From the NCBI GenBank assembly GCA_018970445.1, contig JAGWWF010000024.1, forward strand, positions 1-60,629: a DNA stretch of 60,629 nucleotides, in the 5' to 3' direction. Positions 47,150 through 55,422 of this stretch are shown here, piece by piece. Position numbers and translations under genes: made by a program. How positions within the stretch are numbered: the stretch's first letter is position 1; every line of letters begins with the position of its first letter. The notes under the pieces were generated by a model. That model was not told where the DNA came from. It searched no databases and worked only from the letters and a program-made list of their open reading frames with translations. This DNA is from Alphaproteobacteria bacterium (GTDB taxonomy: Bacteria; Pseudomonadota; Alphaproteobacteria; Sphingomonadales; Sphingomonadaceae).

Positions 47150-48358
47150 ATGTACAACCTCCTCTCTGGCCTGACCGTGGTGGAGGCGGCGGCGTTCGTT
47201 GCCGGGCCAACCGGCGGCCTGTATCTGGCGCAGATGGGGGCCAGCGTCATCCGCATCGATCCGATCGGCGGCGGGCCGGATCATGGGCGCTGGCCATTGA
47301 GCGACGGCGGCGACAGCCTCTATTGGGAGGGGCTGAACAAGGCCAAACGCTCGATCCAGATCGATCTGTCCCGGCCTGAAGGGCGCGATCTGGCGCTGGC
47401 GCTGGCCACCGCACCGGGCGACGATGCCGGCCTGTTCCTGACCAATTTTCCGGTGGATGGTTTCCTGTCCCACGCAAGCCTCGCCGCGCGCCGGCCTGAC
47501 ATCATCACCGCGCGCATCATGGGCTGGGCCGATGGCAAGCCGGCACTGGATTACACGGTGAACGCCGCGGTGGGCGTGCCGGACATGACCGGGCCGGTGG
47601 GCGACAGCCGCCCGGTCAACGCCGTGCTGCCGGCCTGGGATCTGCTGGGCGGGGCGTGGGCGGCCTTTGCCATGATCAGCGCCCTGCACCGCCGCCGGCA
47701 GACGGGGCAAGGCGCCGAAATCCGCGTGCCGCTGTCTGATCTGGCCGCCACCTCATTGTCGCACCTGGGCTTTGCCGCCGAAGCCTTGCTGCACGGGGAT
47801 CGCGGCCGGCTGGGCAATGATCTGTTCGGCGCGTTCGGCCGCGATTTCGCCACCGCCGATGGCAGCCGCGTCTATCTGGTGGCGATCACGCCGAAACAAT
47901 GGCGCGGCCTGGTGCTGGCGCTGGGGCTGGGCGCGGCGGTGGCGGCGGTGGCAGCGGCCACCGGGGCCGATTTCACCGCCGACGAAGGCGCGCGCTACAC
48001 CCACCGCGCCGCGCTGTTCCCGCTGTTCGAAGCGGCGATCGCGGCGCGCCGGCTGGCCGATCTTGGCCCGCTGCTGGATGGTGCCGGCGTGACCTGGGGG
48101 CCGTATCAATCGCTGGCAACCGCGGTGCGCGGTGATGCGCGCCTGTTCACCGCCAATCCGCAGTTTGAAACCATCACCCACCGCTCCGGCCTCACCTATC
48201 CCGCCGCCGGCCCGGCCGCCACCCTGGCCGGCGAGGCACGCGCGCCGTTGCGCCCCGCCCCGGCGCTGGGGGCCGATACCGATGCCGTGCTGGCCGAACG
48301 GCTGGGCCTGTCGCCGGCGGCCATCGGCCGGCTGCACGATGAAGGGCTGGTGGCATGA
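47150..48358 (+). CDS. CaiB/BaiF family CoA-transferase (mesaconyl-CoA transferase-like)
   Basis: Moves CoA between carboxylic acids or within a dicarboxylic acid. The 402-aa protein opens LSGLTVVEAAAFVAGPTGGLYLAQMGASVIRIDPIGGGPDHGRWP, a pattern close to my memory of mesaconyl-CoA C1-C4 CoA-transferase (given here as family resemblance). The likely catalytic Asp164 lies in PAWDLLGG. It is followed by a coupled MaoC/FAS1-like hydratase, as mct is by meh in 3-hydroxypropionate-cycle clusters. The ATG follows the family C repeat. Substrate is inferred only. Confidence 0.82.
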   Translation: MYNLLSGLTVVEAAAFVAGPTGGLYLAQMGASVIRIDPIGGGPDHGRWPLSDGGDSLYWEGLNKAKRSIQIDLSRPEGRDLALALATAPGDDAGLFLTNFPVDGFLSHASLAARRPDIITARIMGWADGKPALDYTVNAAVGVPDMTGPVGDSRPVNAVLPAWDLLGGAWAAFAMISALHRRRQTGQGAEIRVPLSDLAATSLSHLGFAAEALLHGDRGRLGNDLFGAFGRDFATADGSRVYLVAITPKQWRGLVLALGLGAAVAAVAAATGADFTADEGARYTHRAALFPLFEAAIAARRLADLGPLLDGAGVTWGPYQSLATAVRGDARLFTANPQFETITHRSGLTYPAAGPAATLAGEARAPLRPAPALGADTDAVLAERLGLSPAAIGRLHDEGLVA

Positions 48359-49155
48359 CGCCCGATGATCTGGCCCATTGGCAGGCCTGGTGCGGCAAGC
48401 CGGAATGGCGCGAAGAGCTGCTGCACGGCCCCGATGTGCTGCGCCTGGCCGAAGCGCTGGGCTGGGATGCCGATGCGCTGGGCTGGCCGCCGCTGGGCCA
48501 TCTGGCGCTGTTTCTGCCGCCGCCCGGCCCGCGCGGCCCCGATGGCCACCCGGCGCGCGGCGGCTTCTTCCCGCCGGTGTCGCTGCCGCGCCGCATGTTT
48601 GCCGCCGCCCAATACCGCTTCCACCGCCCGCTGATCGCCGGCATGCCGGCCATGCAGATGCGCGTGATCGACAGGCTGGTGCCCAAGCAGGGCCAGACCG
48701 GCCCGCTGCTGCTGGGCCAGGTGCGGGTGGAAATCTGGCAAGAGGGCGACAAGGCGCTGGAGGAGGTGCAGACGATCGTGTGGCGTGATGATGGCCCGCC
48801 GATCCCGCTGCCGGTGCCGGCCAGCCCGCCGCCGGCCGCTGATGCCGTCTTCACCCCCGATCCGGTGCAGTTGTTCCTGTTTTCGGCTGCCACCGCCAAC
48901 GGCCACCGCATCCATTATGATGCGCCCTATGCCAGCGGGGTGGAACGCTATCCCGGCCTGGTCGTGCATGGCCCGCTGGTGGCCGCGCAACTGCTGGGCC
49001 TGTGGGAACGCCGCCATGGCCCGGCGCGGCAATTCTCCTTCCGCGCCCAGGCACCGCTGTTTGCCGGCCAGCCGATCGCGCTGGCCGCCGGTGATGATGG
49101 CTTGCAGGTGCGGCGCTGTGACGGCACGGTGGCGATGGTGGCAACCGCGGGGTGA
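48355..49155 (+). CDS. MaoC/FAS1-like hydratase (mesaconyl-C4-CoA hydratase-like)
   Basis: A 266-aa double-hotdog protein with an N-terminal FAS1-like dehydratase domain (RRMFAAAQYRFHRPLIAGM) and a C-terminal MaoC-type half (ANGHRIHYDAPYASGVERYPGLVVHGPL). The latter carries the usual H/D-type active-site residues. Relatives hydrate mesaconyl-C4-CoA or itaconyl-type thioesters. It is coupled to the CoA-transferase (ATGA) and followed by an acyl-CoA dehydrogenase four bases on, so they act in one pathway. Confidence 0.83.
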   Translation: MTPDDLAHWQAWCGKPEWREELLHGPDVLRLAEALGWDADALGWPPLGHLALFLPPPGPRGPDGHPARGGFFPPVSLPRRMFAAAQYRFHRPLIAGMPAMQMRVIDRLVPKQGQTGPLLLGQVRVEIWQEGDKALEEVQTIVWRDDGPPIPLPVPASPPPAADAVFTPDPVQLFLFSAATANGHRIHYDAPYASGVERYPGLVVHGPLVAAQLLGLWERRHGPARQFSFRAQAPLFAGQPIALAAGDDGLQVRRCDGTVAMVATAG

Positions 49156-49159
49156 CAGG

Positions 49160-50302
49160 ATGGACAGCGAAACCTTTGGCCTGCTGAAAGACCAGCTTGC
49201 CCGTTATGTCGCGGATCGGCTGATCCCCGCCGAGGATGCGGTGGAGGAGGCGGACGATATCCCGGCCGACATCGTGGCCGAGTTCAAGGCGATGGGCCTG
49301 TTCGGGCTGAGCGTGCCGGAGGAATATGGCGGGCTGGGCCTGACCATGGCCGAAGAGGCGCAGCTGGTGCGCACATTGTGCCGGGCCAGCATCACCTTCC
49401 GCAGCCTGATCGGCACCACCGTGGGCATCGGCAGCCAGGGGATCATGATCGACGGCACGCCCGAACAGAAGGCGCAGTGGCTGCCCAAATTCGCCAGCGG
49501 CGAAGCGATCGCCAGCTTTGCCCTGACCGAACCGGGCGCGGGTTCCGATGCCGCCTCGCTGCGGGCCCAAGCGGTGCGCGACGGCGATTATTACCGGATC
49601 AGCGGCACCAAACGCTATATCACCAACGCCCCGCGCGCCACCGTGTTCACCCTGATGGCCCGCACCGATGCGCAAGCGAAGGGCGCGGCCGGCATTTCCG
49701 CCTTCATCGTGCCGGCCGACAGCCCCGGCATTTCCCTGGGCCGGCCCGATCGCAAGATGGGCCAGCGCGGCGCCAAGACCTGCGACGTGATCCTGGACGA
49801 TGTGCGCGTGCCGGCGACCGCCATCATCGGCGGCGTGCCCGGCCAGGGTTTCCGCACCGCCATGAAGGTGCTGGATCGCGGCCGCATCCACATCGCCGCC
49901 GTGGCGCTGGGCATGGCCGATCGGCTGATCGAAACCAGCCTGGCCTATGCCCAGACGCGCGAACAGTTCGGCCAGGCCATCGGCCAGTTCCAGCTGGTGC
50001 AGGCCATGCTGGCCGACATGGAGGTGGACCGGCTGACCACCGAGGCGCTGCTGGAACGCACCGCGGCGCGGTTCGATGCCGGCCAGGCCGCGGCGCGCGA
50101 ATGTTCGGTGCTGAAACTCCACGCCAGCGAGGCGGTGGGCCGCATCGCCGACCGGGCGGTGCAGATCCACGGCGGCGCCGGTTACATGGCCGAATACAAG
50201 GTGGAGCGTTTCTATCGCGATGTGCGCCTGTTGCGCATCTATGAAGGCACCAGCCAGATCCAGCAGACGATCGTGGCAAAAGCCATGATGCGGGGAGTAT
50301 GA
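49160..50302 (+). CDS. Acyl-CoA dehydrogenase
   Basis: A 380-aa FAD enzyme with the complete fold: FALTEPGAGSDAASLRAQ in the beta domain, RKMGQRGAKTCDVILDDVRVP, AYAQTREQFGQAIGQFQ and the end signature LRIYEGTSQIQQTIVAK with the canonical catalytic Glu in YEGT. It is the only one of the four dehydrogenases here with that Glu. The ATG at 49160 follows a weak GACAGG. Its stop overlaps the next ATG. Confidence 0.93.
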   Translation: MDSETFGLLKDQLARYVADRLIPAEDAVEEADDIPADIVAEFKAMGLFGLSVPEEYGGLGLTMAEEAQLVRTLCRASITFRSLIGTTVGIGSQGIMIDGTPEQKAQWLPKFASGEAIASFALTEPGAGSDAASLRAQAVRDGDYYRISGTKRYITNAPRATVFTLMARTDAQAKGAAGISAFIVPADSPGISLGRPDRKMGQRGAKTCDVILDDVRVPATAIIGGVPGQGFRTAMKVLDRGRIHIAAVALGMADRLIETSLAYAQTREQFGQAIGQFQLVQAMLADMEVDRLTTEALLERTAARFDAGQAAARECSVLKLHASEAVGRIADRAVQIHGGAGYMAEYKVERFYRDVRLLRIYEGTSQIQQTIVAKAMMRGV

Positions 50303-51504
50303 CCATGCGCAGAGCCGCCATCGTATCGCCGATCCGCACCGGGGTTGGCCGTTTCGGCGGGTCGCTCGCCGGGTTTCCGGCCGGCGAACTGGGGGCGATC
50401 ATCCTGAAGGCCCTGATCGAACGCACGCGCATCGATCCCGAACGTGTGGATGATGTGGTGTTCGCCCATGGCTATCCCAACGGCGAAAGCCCGTGCGTGG
50501 CGCGCTGGAGCTGGCTGGCCGCCGGCTTTCCCGAAAGCGTGCCCGGCGTGGCGGTGGACCGGCGCTGCGGCAGCGGCCTGCAGGCGGTGGTGGATGCCGC
50601 CATGCGCGTGCAGACCGGCGCGGCCGACATCGTGGTGGCCGGCGGCGTGGAAAGCATGTCCAACGTTGAACATTACAGCATCGATCATCGCCACGGCGCC
50701 CGGCTGGGCAGCACCACCCTGCACGATCGGCTGGTGCGCGGCCGGGTGATGAGCCAGCCGATCAGCCGGTATGGCGTGATTTCCGGCATGATCGAAACCG
50801 CCAACAATCTGGCGAAGGATTATGCCATCAGCCGCGAGGCCTGCGATGCCTATGCCGCGCAAAGCCATGCCCGCGCCGCGCGCGCCTGGGCGACAGGCAC
50901 GTTCGATGCCGAACTGGTGCCGGTGGAGATCCCCAATCGCAAGGGGCCGCCCACGATCTTTGCCGCCGATGAAGGCATCCGCGCCGATGCGACGCCCGAA
51001 GGCCTGGCCCTGCTGAAGCCCATCGATCAGGGCGGCGTGGTGACCGCCGGCAACGCCAGCCAGCAGAATGATGGCGCATCGGCCTGCCTGGTGGTGGCCG
51101 AGGAACTGCTGGGCCCGCTGGGCCTCACCCCCATGGCCTGGCTGACCGGCTGGGCGGCGGCGGGCTGCGATCCATCGCGCATGGGCATCGGCCCGGTGCC
51201 GGCGGTGGAACGCCTGTTCGCGCGCACCGGGCTGGGCTGGGGCGATATCGATCTGGTTGAACTGAACGAGGCCTTTGCGCCGCAGGTGCTGGCGGTGCTG
51301 AAGGGCTGGGGCTGGCATGATCCGGACAAGCTGAACGTCAACGGATCGGGCATCAGCCTGGGCCACCCCATCGGTGCGACCGGCGGCCGCATCCTGGCGA
51401 CGATGCTGCACGAGATGCAGCGCCGCGAAGCCCGCTATGGCCTTGAAACCATGTGCATTGGCGGCGGCCAGGGCATGGCGGCAGTGTTCGAGCGGGCGCG
51501 ATGA
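50299..51504 (+). CDS. Thiolase (acetyl-CoA acyltransferase)
   Basis: A second 3-ketoacyl-CoA thiolase, 401 aa. Cys90 lies in VDRRCGSGLQAVVD, with late NVNGSGISLGHPIGATGG and CIGGGQGMA. It starts at an ATG overlapping the dehydrogenase stop (ATGA), or six bases later at a second ATG. It differs clearly from the thiolase at 45806, so the two probably take different chain lengths or branched substrates. It is followed by a terminator-like hairpin. Confidence 0.93.
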   Translation: MTMRRAAIVSPIRTGVGRFGGSLAGFPAGELGAIILKALIERTRIDPERVDDVVFAHGYPNGESPCVARWSWLAAGFPESVPGVAVDRRCGSGLQAVVDAAMRVQTGAADIVVAGGVESMSNVEHYSIDHRHGARLGSTTLHDRLVRGRVMSQPISRYGVISGMIETANNLAKDYAISREACDAYAAQSHARAARAWATGTFDAELVPVEIPNRKGPPTIFAADEGIRADATPEGLALLKPIDQGGVVTAGNASQQNDGASACLVVAEELLGPLGLTPMAWLTGWAAAGCDPSRMGIGPVPAVERLFARTGLGWGDIDLVELNEAFAPQVLAVLKGWGWHDPDKLNVNGSGISLGHPIGATGGRILATMLHEMQRREARYGLETMCIGGGQGMAAVFERAR

Positions 51505-51624
51505 ATCTTGCCAAAGCATAACACTTGCAAACCGCCAGTCCTGCACGCGCCGCAATTGACTCGCGCCGCGTTTTCGCCAAGATACAAGGTTTGAAACAGG
51601 CTAACCCCGGTCGGGGGCTAGGGC

Positions 51625-51662
51625 GGTGCCAGTCCCCTGCGACTGGCACCGTTTCTGTTTTG
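51625..51662 (+). terminator. Terminator-like hairpin between the thiolase and the second CoA-transferase
   Basis: A 10-bp perfect stem GGTGCCAGTC (51625-51634) / GACTGGCACC (51641-51650) followed by GTTTCTGTTTTG. It may end the operon 47150-51504, or act as an attenuator 18 bp ahead of the ATG at 51680. Confidence 0.65.
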
Positions 51663-51679
51663 CGGCTAGGCCGATTGGC

Positions 51680-52906
51680 ATGACCATCGCTCCCGCCCCC
51701 GCCGCGCTTGCCGGCATCCGTGTGCTTGATCTGTCGCGCGTGCTGGCCGGGCCGTGGAGCACGCAGGCGCTGGCCGATCTGGGCGCCGATGTGGTGAAGG
51801 TGGAGGTGCCGGGCCGCGGCGACGACACCCGCGCCTGGGGCCCGCCCTTCCTGACCGGCCCGGACGGGGAGGACGAGATCGGCACCTCGGCCTATTATCT
51901 GGCCGCCAATCGCAACAAGCGCTCGATCGCGGTGGATTTCAGCCATCCCGATGGGCAGGCCCTGCTGCGCGCACTGGCGGCGCAGGCCGATATCGTGGTG
52001 GAAAATTTCAAGGTTGGGGGCCTCGCCCGTTACGGCCTCGACTGGCCCAGCCTGCGCGCGGTCAAGCCATCGCTGGTCTATTGTTCCATCACCGGTTTTG
52101 GCCAGACCGGGCCCTATGCGCAGCGCGGCGGTTATGATTTCGTGGCGCAAGGCATGGGCGGCTTCATGGCCGTGACCGGCGAGGAGGGCGGCCAGCCCCT
52201 GCGGGCCGGGGTGGCCATGGCCGATCTCACCACCGGGCTTTATGCCACCATCTCCATCCTGGCCGCGCTGCGCCATGCCGAACGCACCGGCGAAGGCCAG
52301 CAGATCGACATCAGCCTGCTGGATACCCAGATCGCCTGCCTGGCCAACCAGGCGATGAACTGGCTGGTGGGCGGCGTGAATCCGGGCCGCATGGGCAACC
52401 GCCACCCGACGGTGGTGCCCTATACGCTGTTCAGGGTGGCCGATGGCCAGATCATCATCGCCATCGGCAATGATGGCCAGTTCCGCGCCTTCTGCGCCGA
52501 AATGGGGGTGCCCGCCCTGGGCCATGATCCGCGCTTTGTCACCGCTGCCCAGCGCCTGCGCAACCGCGATGCCATCGAAGCACAAGTGCAGCGCCTGGTG
52601 GCGGATCAACCCGGCCTGCCGCTGATCGACAGGCTGGTGGCGGCCGGCGTGCCCTGCGGCCCGGTCAACAGCATTGCCGAGGTGTTTGCCGATCCCTTCG
52701 TGGCCGCCCGCCAGACGGTGCACCAGTTCCAGCGCAGCGACGGCACCCGCATTCCCAGCGTGGCCTATCCCGGCAAATTGTCGGCCACGCCAGCCACGAT
52801 GCGCACACCGCCGCCGCGCGTGGGCGAAGATGCCGGCGCAGTGCTGGCCGATTGGCTGGGCCGCAGCGATGGCGATGATCTGCGCCGCGCCGGCGTCATC
52901 GGTTGA
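51680..52906 (+). CDS. CaiB/BaiF family CoA-transferase
   Basis: A 408-aa class III CoA-transferase of formyl-CoA-transferase type. It opens ALAGIRVLDLSRVLAGPWSTQ, with the catalytic Asp182 in GVAMADLTTGLYA and the usual IDISLLDTQIACLANQ segment. It is a different subtype from the one at 47150 and likely activates or transfers CoA to a free acid that enters the pathway. There is no Shine-Dalgarno within the expected distance of the ATG. A terminator-like hairpin precedes it. Confidence 0.87.
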   Translation: MTIAPAPAALAGIRVLDLSRVLAGPWSTQALADLGADVVKVEVPGRGDDTRAWGPPFLTGPDGEDEIGTSAYYLAANRNKRSIAVDFSHPDGQALLRALAAQADIVVENFKVGGLARYGLDWPSLRAVKPSLVYCSITGFGQTGPYAQRGGYDFVAQGMGGFMAVTGEEGGQPLRAGVAMADLTTGLYATISILAALRHAERTGEGQQIDISLLDTQIACLANQAMNWLVGGVNPGRMGNRHPTVVPYTLFRVADGQIIIAIGNDGQFRAFCAEMGVPALGHDPRFVTAAQRLRNRDAIEAQVQRLVADQPGLPLIDRLVAAGVPCGPVNSIAEVFADPFVAARQTVHQFQRSDGTRIPSVAYPGKLSATPATMRTPPPRVGEDAGAVLADWLGRSDGDDLRRAGVIG

Positions 52907-52964
52907 CAATTCATTAGCAATTTCTTGATTGTGCACCGCAAGGATTATCTCCATACTGGCGGCA

Positions 52965-53369
52965 ATGCAGGGTCAAATCCAATCTGTTGCCACCATGCGC
53001 AGTGGCGTGTTCACGCGCGGTTTCCTGATTCTGGCCGCGTTCTGGCTGGTTGCGCAGGCGCATCATGGCCATTTTGTCGGCCCGTGGACGGATGATGCCA
53101 GCCTGCCCGGCAATGCCTGCTGGCTGCTGATCCTGTATTGCCAGCTGCGCCTGGCGCTCGACTGGTGCAGTGCCAGCCTGCAGCAGCGCCGCGTCGCGCC
53201 CGAAATCGCGATGCAGCTGCTGGCCATCGTCACGCTGGAATTGGCCAGCCTGGGCAGCGGCCAGCCGCTGGCCTGGCCCGTCTTCGGCCAGTTGATGGTC
53301 TTTGCCCAGCCGCTGATCGTGCTGTTCGGTTTTGCCGCGCTGCACCGCCGCACCGCCCAGCGCGCCTGA
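52965..53369 (+). CDS. Putative inner-membrane protein of unknown function
   Basis: About 134 aa with four hydrophobic segments (GFLILAAFWLVAQ; CWLLILYCQLRLALDW; MQLLAIVTLELASLG; GQLMVFAQPLIVLFGFAAL). I do not recognise it. The upstream DNA is AT-rich with a TTGACA at 52903-52908. Starts at 52965 or 52995 (MRSGVFTRGF) are both possible. It lies between the CoA-transferase and a convergent crotonase gene. Confidence 0.5.
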   Translation: MQGQIQSVATMRSGVFTRGFLILAAFWLVAQAHHGHFVGPWTDDASLPGNACWLLILYCQLRLALDWCSASLQQRRVAPEIAMQLLAIVTLELASLGSGQPLAWPVFGQLMVFAQPLIVLFGFAALHRRTAQRA

Positions 53370-53372
53370 TCG

Positions 53373-54173
53373 TCAGTCCCCGCTGAAACGCGCCGGGCGT
53401 TTTTCCAGAAACGCCCGCATCGCCTCGGCATTGTCGGCAGTGGTGTGGGCCAGCGCCTGCATCGCGGCCGACAGGTTCAGGATCGTGTCCAGGCTGGCGG
53501 TGCGGGCTTCCCACAGCAGCCGCTTGGTCATGCGCACGGCCTGGGGCGGATTGGCGGCGATGCGCGCCGCGATGCTGCGGGCCGCGCCCAGCAGTTCGGC
53601 ATCGGGCACCACCCGGCTGACCAGCCCGATACGCAGCGCTTCGGCCGCGTCCACCATGTCCCCGGTCAGCGCCAGTTCGGCGGCCTTGGCATGGCCCACC
53701 ACGAACGGCAGCAGCCAGGCGCCGCCATCGCCGGGGATGATGCCCAGCTTCACGAAACTTTCGGCGAATTTGGCGCTTTCCCCCGCGATGCGCACATCGC
53801 ACATGCAGGCCAGATCGCAGCCGGCGCCGATCGCCGGGCCGTTCACGGCGGCCACCACCGGCACCTCCAGCGCGGCAAAGGCGCGGGGCAGGCGCTGGAT
53901 CCCGGTGAGATAGTTGCGCCGCGTCTGGATGGGTCTGGCACTGGCCAGCCCGTCGCCGCTGGCCATCTTCCGCAGGTTGCCGCCGCTGGAAAAGGCGCTG
54001 CCGGCCCCGGTGAGGATCGCCACCCGCGCCTGGCCGTCGGCCTCCAGCCGGGCCAGCGCGGCCAGGATCGCATCCACCATGTCGTCGTCCGAAACCGGGT
54101 TGCGCAGTTCGGGCTGGTTGAGGGTGAGGGTGACGATGCCGTCATCCTGCTGATAAAGCACCAGGTCGCTCAT
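53373..54173 (-). CDS. Enoyl-CoA hydratase/isomerase family protein
   Basis: A 266-aa crotonase with FSSGGNLRKM at the oxyanion hole, NGPAIGAGCDLACMCDVRIAG and FAESFVKLGIIPGDGGAWLLP. The second active-site glutamate (FAES) is kept; the first is replaced by Asp (GAGCDLA). I use ATG 54173 because AAGGA lies seven bases upstream. It shares a transcript with the upstream acyl-CoA dehydrogenase. Confidence 0.9.
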   Translation of the reverse strand: MSDLVLYQQDDGIVTLTLNQPELRNPVSDDDMVDAILAALARLEADGQARVAILTGAGSAFSSGGNLRKMASGDGLASARPIQTRRNYLTGIQRLPRAFAALEVPVVAAVNGPAIGAGCDLACMCDVRIAGESAKFAESFVKLGIIPGDGGAWLLPFVVGHAKAAELALTGDMVDAAEALRIGLVSRVVPDAELLGAARSIAARIAANPPQAVRMTKRLLWEARTASLDTILNLSAAMQALAHTTADNAEAMRAFLEKRPARFSGD

Positions 54174-54184
54174 CGCGGGTTCCT

Positions 54185-55327
54185 TCAATAGCTTTTGGGC
54201 AGGCCCAGCACATGTTCGGCCAGATAGGCCAGGATCAGGTTGGTCGATACCGGCGCCACCTGATACAGGCGGGTTTCGCGGAACTTGCGTTCGATGTCAT
54301 ATTCCGCGGCAAAGGCAAAGCCGCCCAGCGTCTGCATCGCCGCCTCGCCCGCTTGCCAACTCGCCTCGGCCGCCAGCAATTTCGCCATGTTGGCCTGGGC
54401 GCCGGCCACAGCGCCGCTTTCATACGCGCGGCAGGCATCGGCCACCACCAGCCGGGCGGCGTGCATGCGGGCGTGCGCCATGGCCAGCGGGAACTGGATG
54501 CCCTGGTTCTGCCCGATCGGCCGGCCGAACACGCGGCGTTCGCCGGCATAGGCGGTGGCCCGATCGAGGAAAAAGCGCGCATCGCCCACGCATTCGGCGG
54601 CAATCAGGATGCGTTCGGCGTTCATGCCCGACAGGATATAACGGAAACCCTGCCCCTCCTCGCCGATGCGGTTGGCCGCCGGCACCCGCACATTGTCGAA
54701 GAAGATCGAGGTGGTGCCGTGGTTCATCATGGTATCGATCGGCTGGATCGACAGGCCGGGGCAATCGCGCATGTCAACCAGGAACACCGACAGGCCATCG
54801 GTGCGCCTGGCCACCTGATCCTTGGGCGTGGTGCGCGCCAGCAACACCATCAGATCGCTGTGCCGGGCGCGGCTGGTCCACAATTTGCTGCCGTTGATCA
54901 CATAATCATCGCCATCGCGCACCGCCGTGGTGCGCAGCGAGAGCGTGTCGCTGCCCGATGTCGGCTCGGTCACGCCAAAGGCCTGCAGGCGCAGATCGCC
55001 GCGGGCGACAGCGGGCAGATACCGCGCCTTCTGTTCGGCCGATCCATGGCGCAGCAGCGTGCCCATCACATACATCTGGGCATGGGCGGCCGCGCCATTG
55101 CCGCCACTGGCGTGGATTTCCTCCAGAATCGCACAGGCCGCCGACAGCGGCAGGCCCGAACCGCCAAATTCCTCCGGAATCAGCGCCGAAAGCCAGCCTG
55201 CGCGGGTGAGCACATCCACAAATTCCACCGGATATTCGCGCGCCGCATCCCTGGCCCGCCAATAGGCGCCGGGAAAATCGCTGCACAAGGTCGCCACGGC
55301 GGCGCGAATGTCGGTCCAGTCCTGCAT
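54185..55327 (-). CDS. Acyl-CoA dehydrogenase
   Basis: A 380-aa protein with AFGVTEPTSGSDTLSLRTTA, GSKLWTSRARHSDLMVLLAR, NHGTTSIFFDNVRVPAANRIG and ERRVFGRPIGQNQGIQFPLAMAHARM. The last resembles short/branched-chain dehydrogenases. The C-terminus reads YQVAPVSTNLIL in place of YEGT, so the usual catalytic Glu is absent there. With the crotonase it forms a two-gene operon on the minus strand, opposite to the main catabolic operon. Confidence 0.9.
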   Translation of the reverse strand: MQDWTDIRAAVATLCSDFPGAYWRARDAAREYPVEFVDVLTRAGWLSALIPEEFGGSGLPLSAACAILEEIHASGGNGAAAHAQMYVMGTLLRHGSAEQKARYLPAVARGDLRLQAFGVTEPTSGSDTLSLRTTAVRDGDDYVINGSKLWTSRARHSDLMVLLARTTPKDQVARRTDGLSVFLVDMRDCPGLSIQPIDTMMNHGTTSIFFDNVRVPAANRIGEEGQGFRYILSGMNAERILIAAECVGDARFFLDRATAYAGERRVFGRPIGQNQGIQFPLAMAHARMHAARLVVADACRAYESGAVAGAQANMAKLLAAEASWQAGEAAMQTLGGFAFAAEYDIERKFRETRLYQVAPVSTNLILAYLAEHVLGLPKSY

Positions 55328-55422
55328 GGCGGCATCAGGCCCGGCTTCGTCCGCTGCTGCAAGCCCCCCTGATGATCAGGGTGGGCTTGCGCCGCCGGCC
55401 CACGACAGGCAGCGTGGCCGCC

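Noticed and set aside
51601-51679. A riboswitch ahead of the second CoA-transferase
   Set aside because: Apart from one terminator-type hairpin I saw no conserved riboswitch core.
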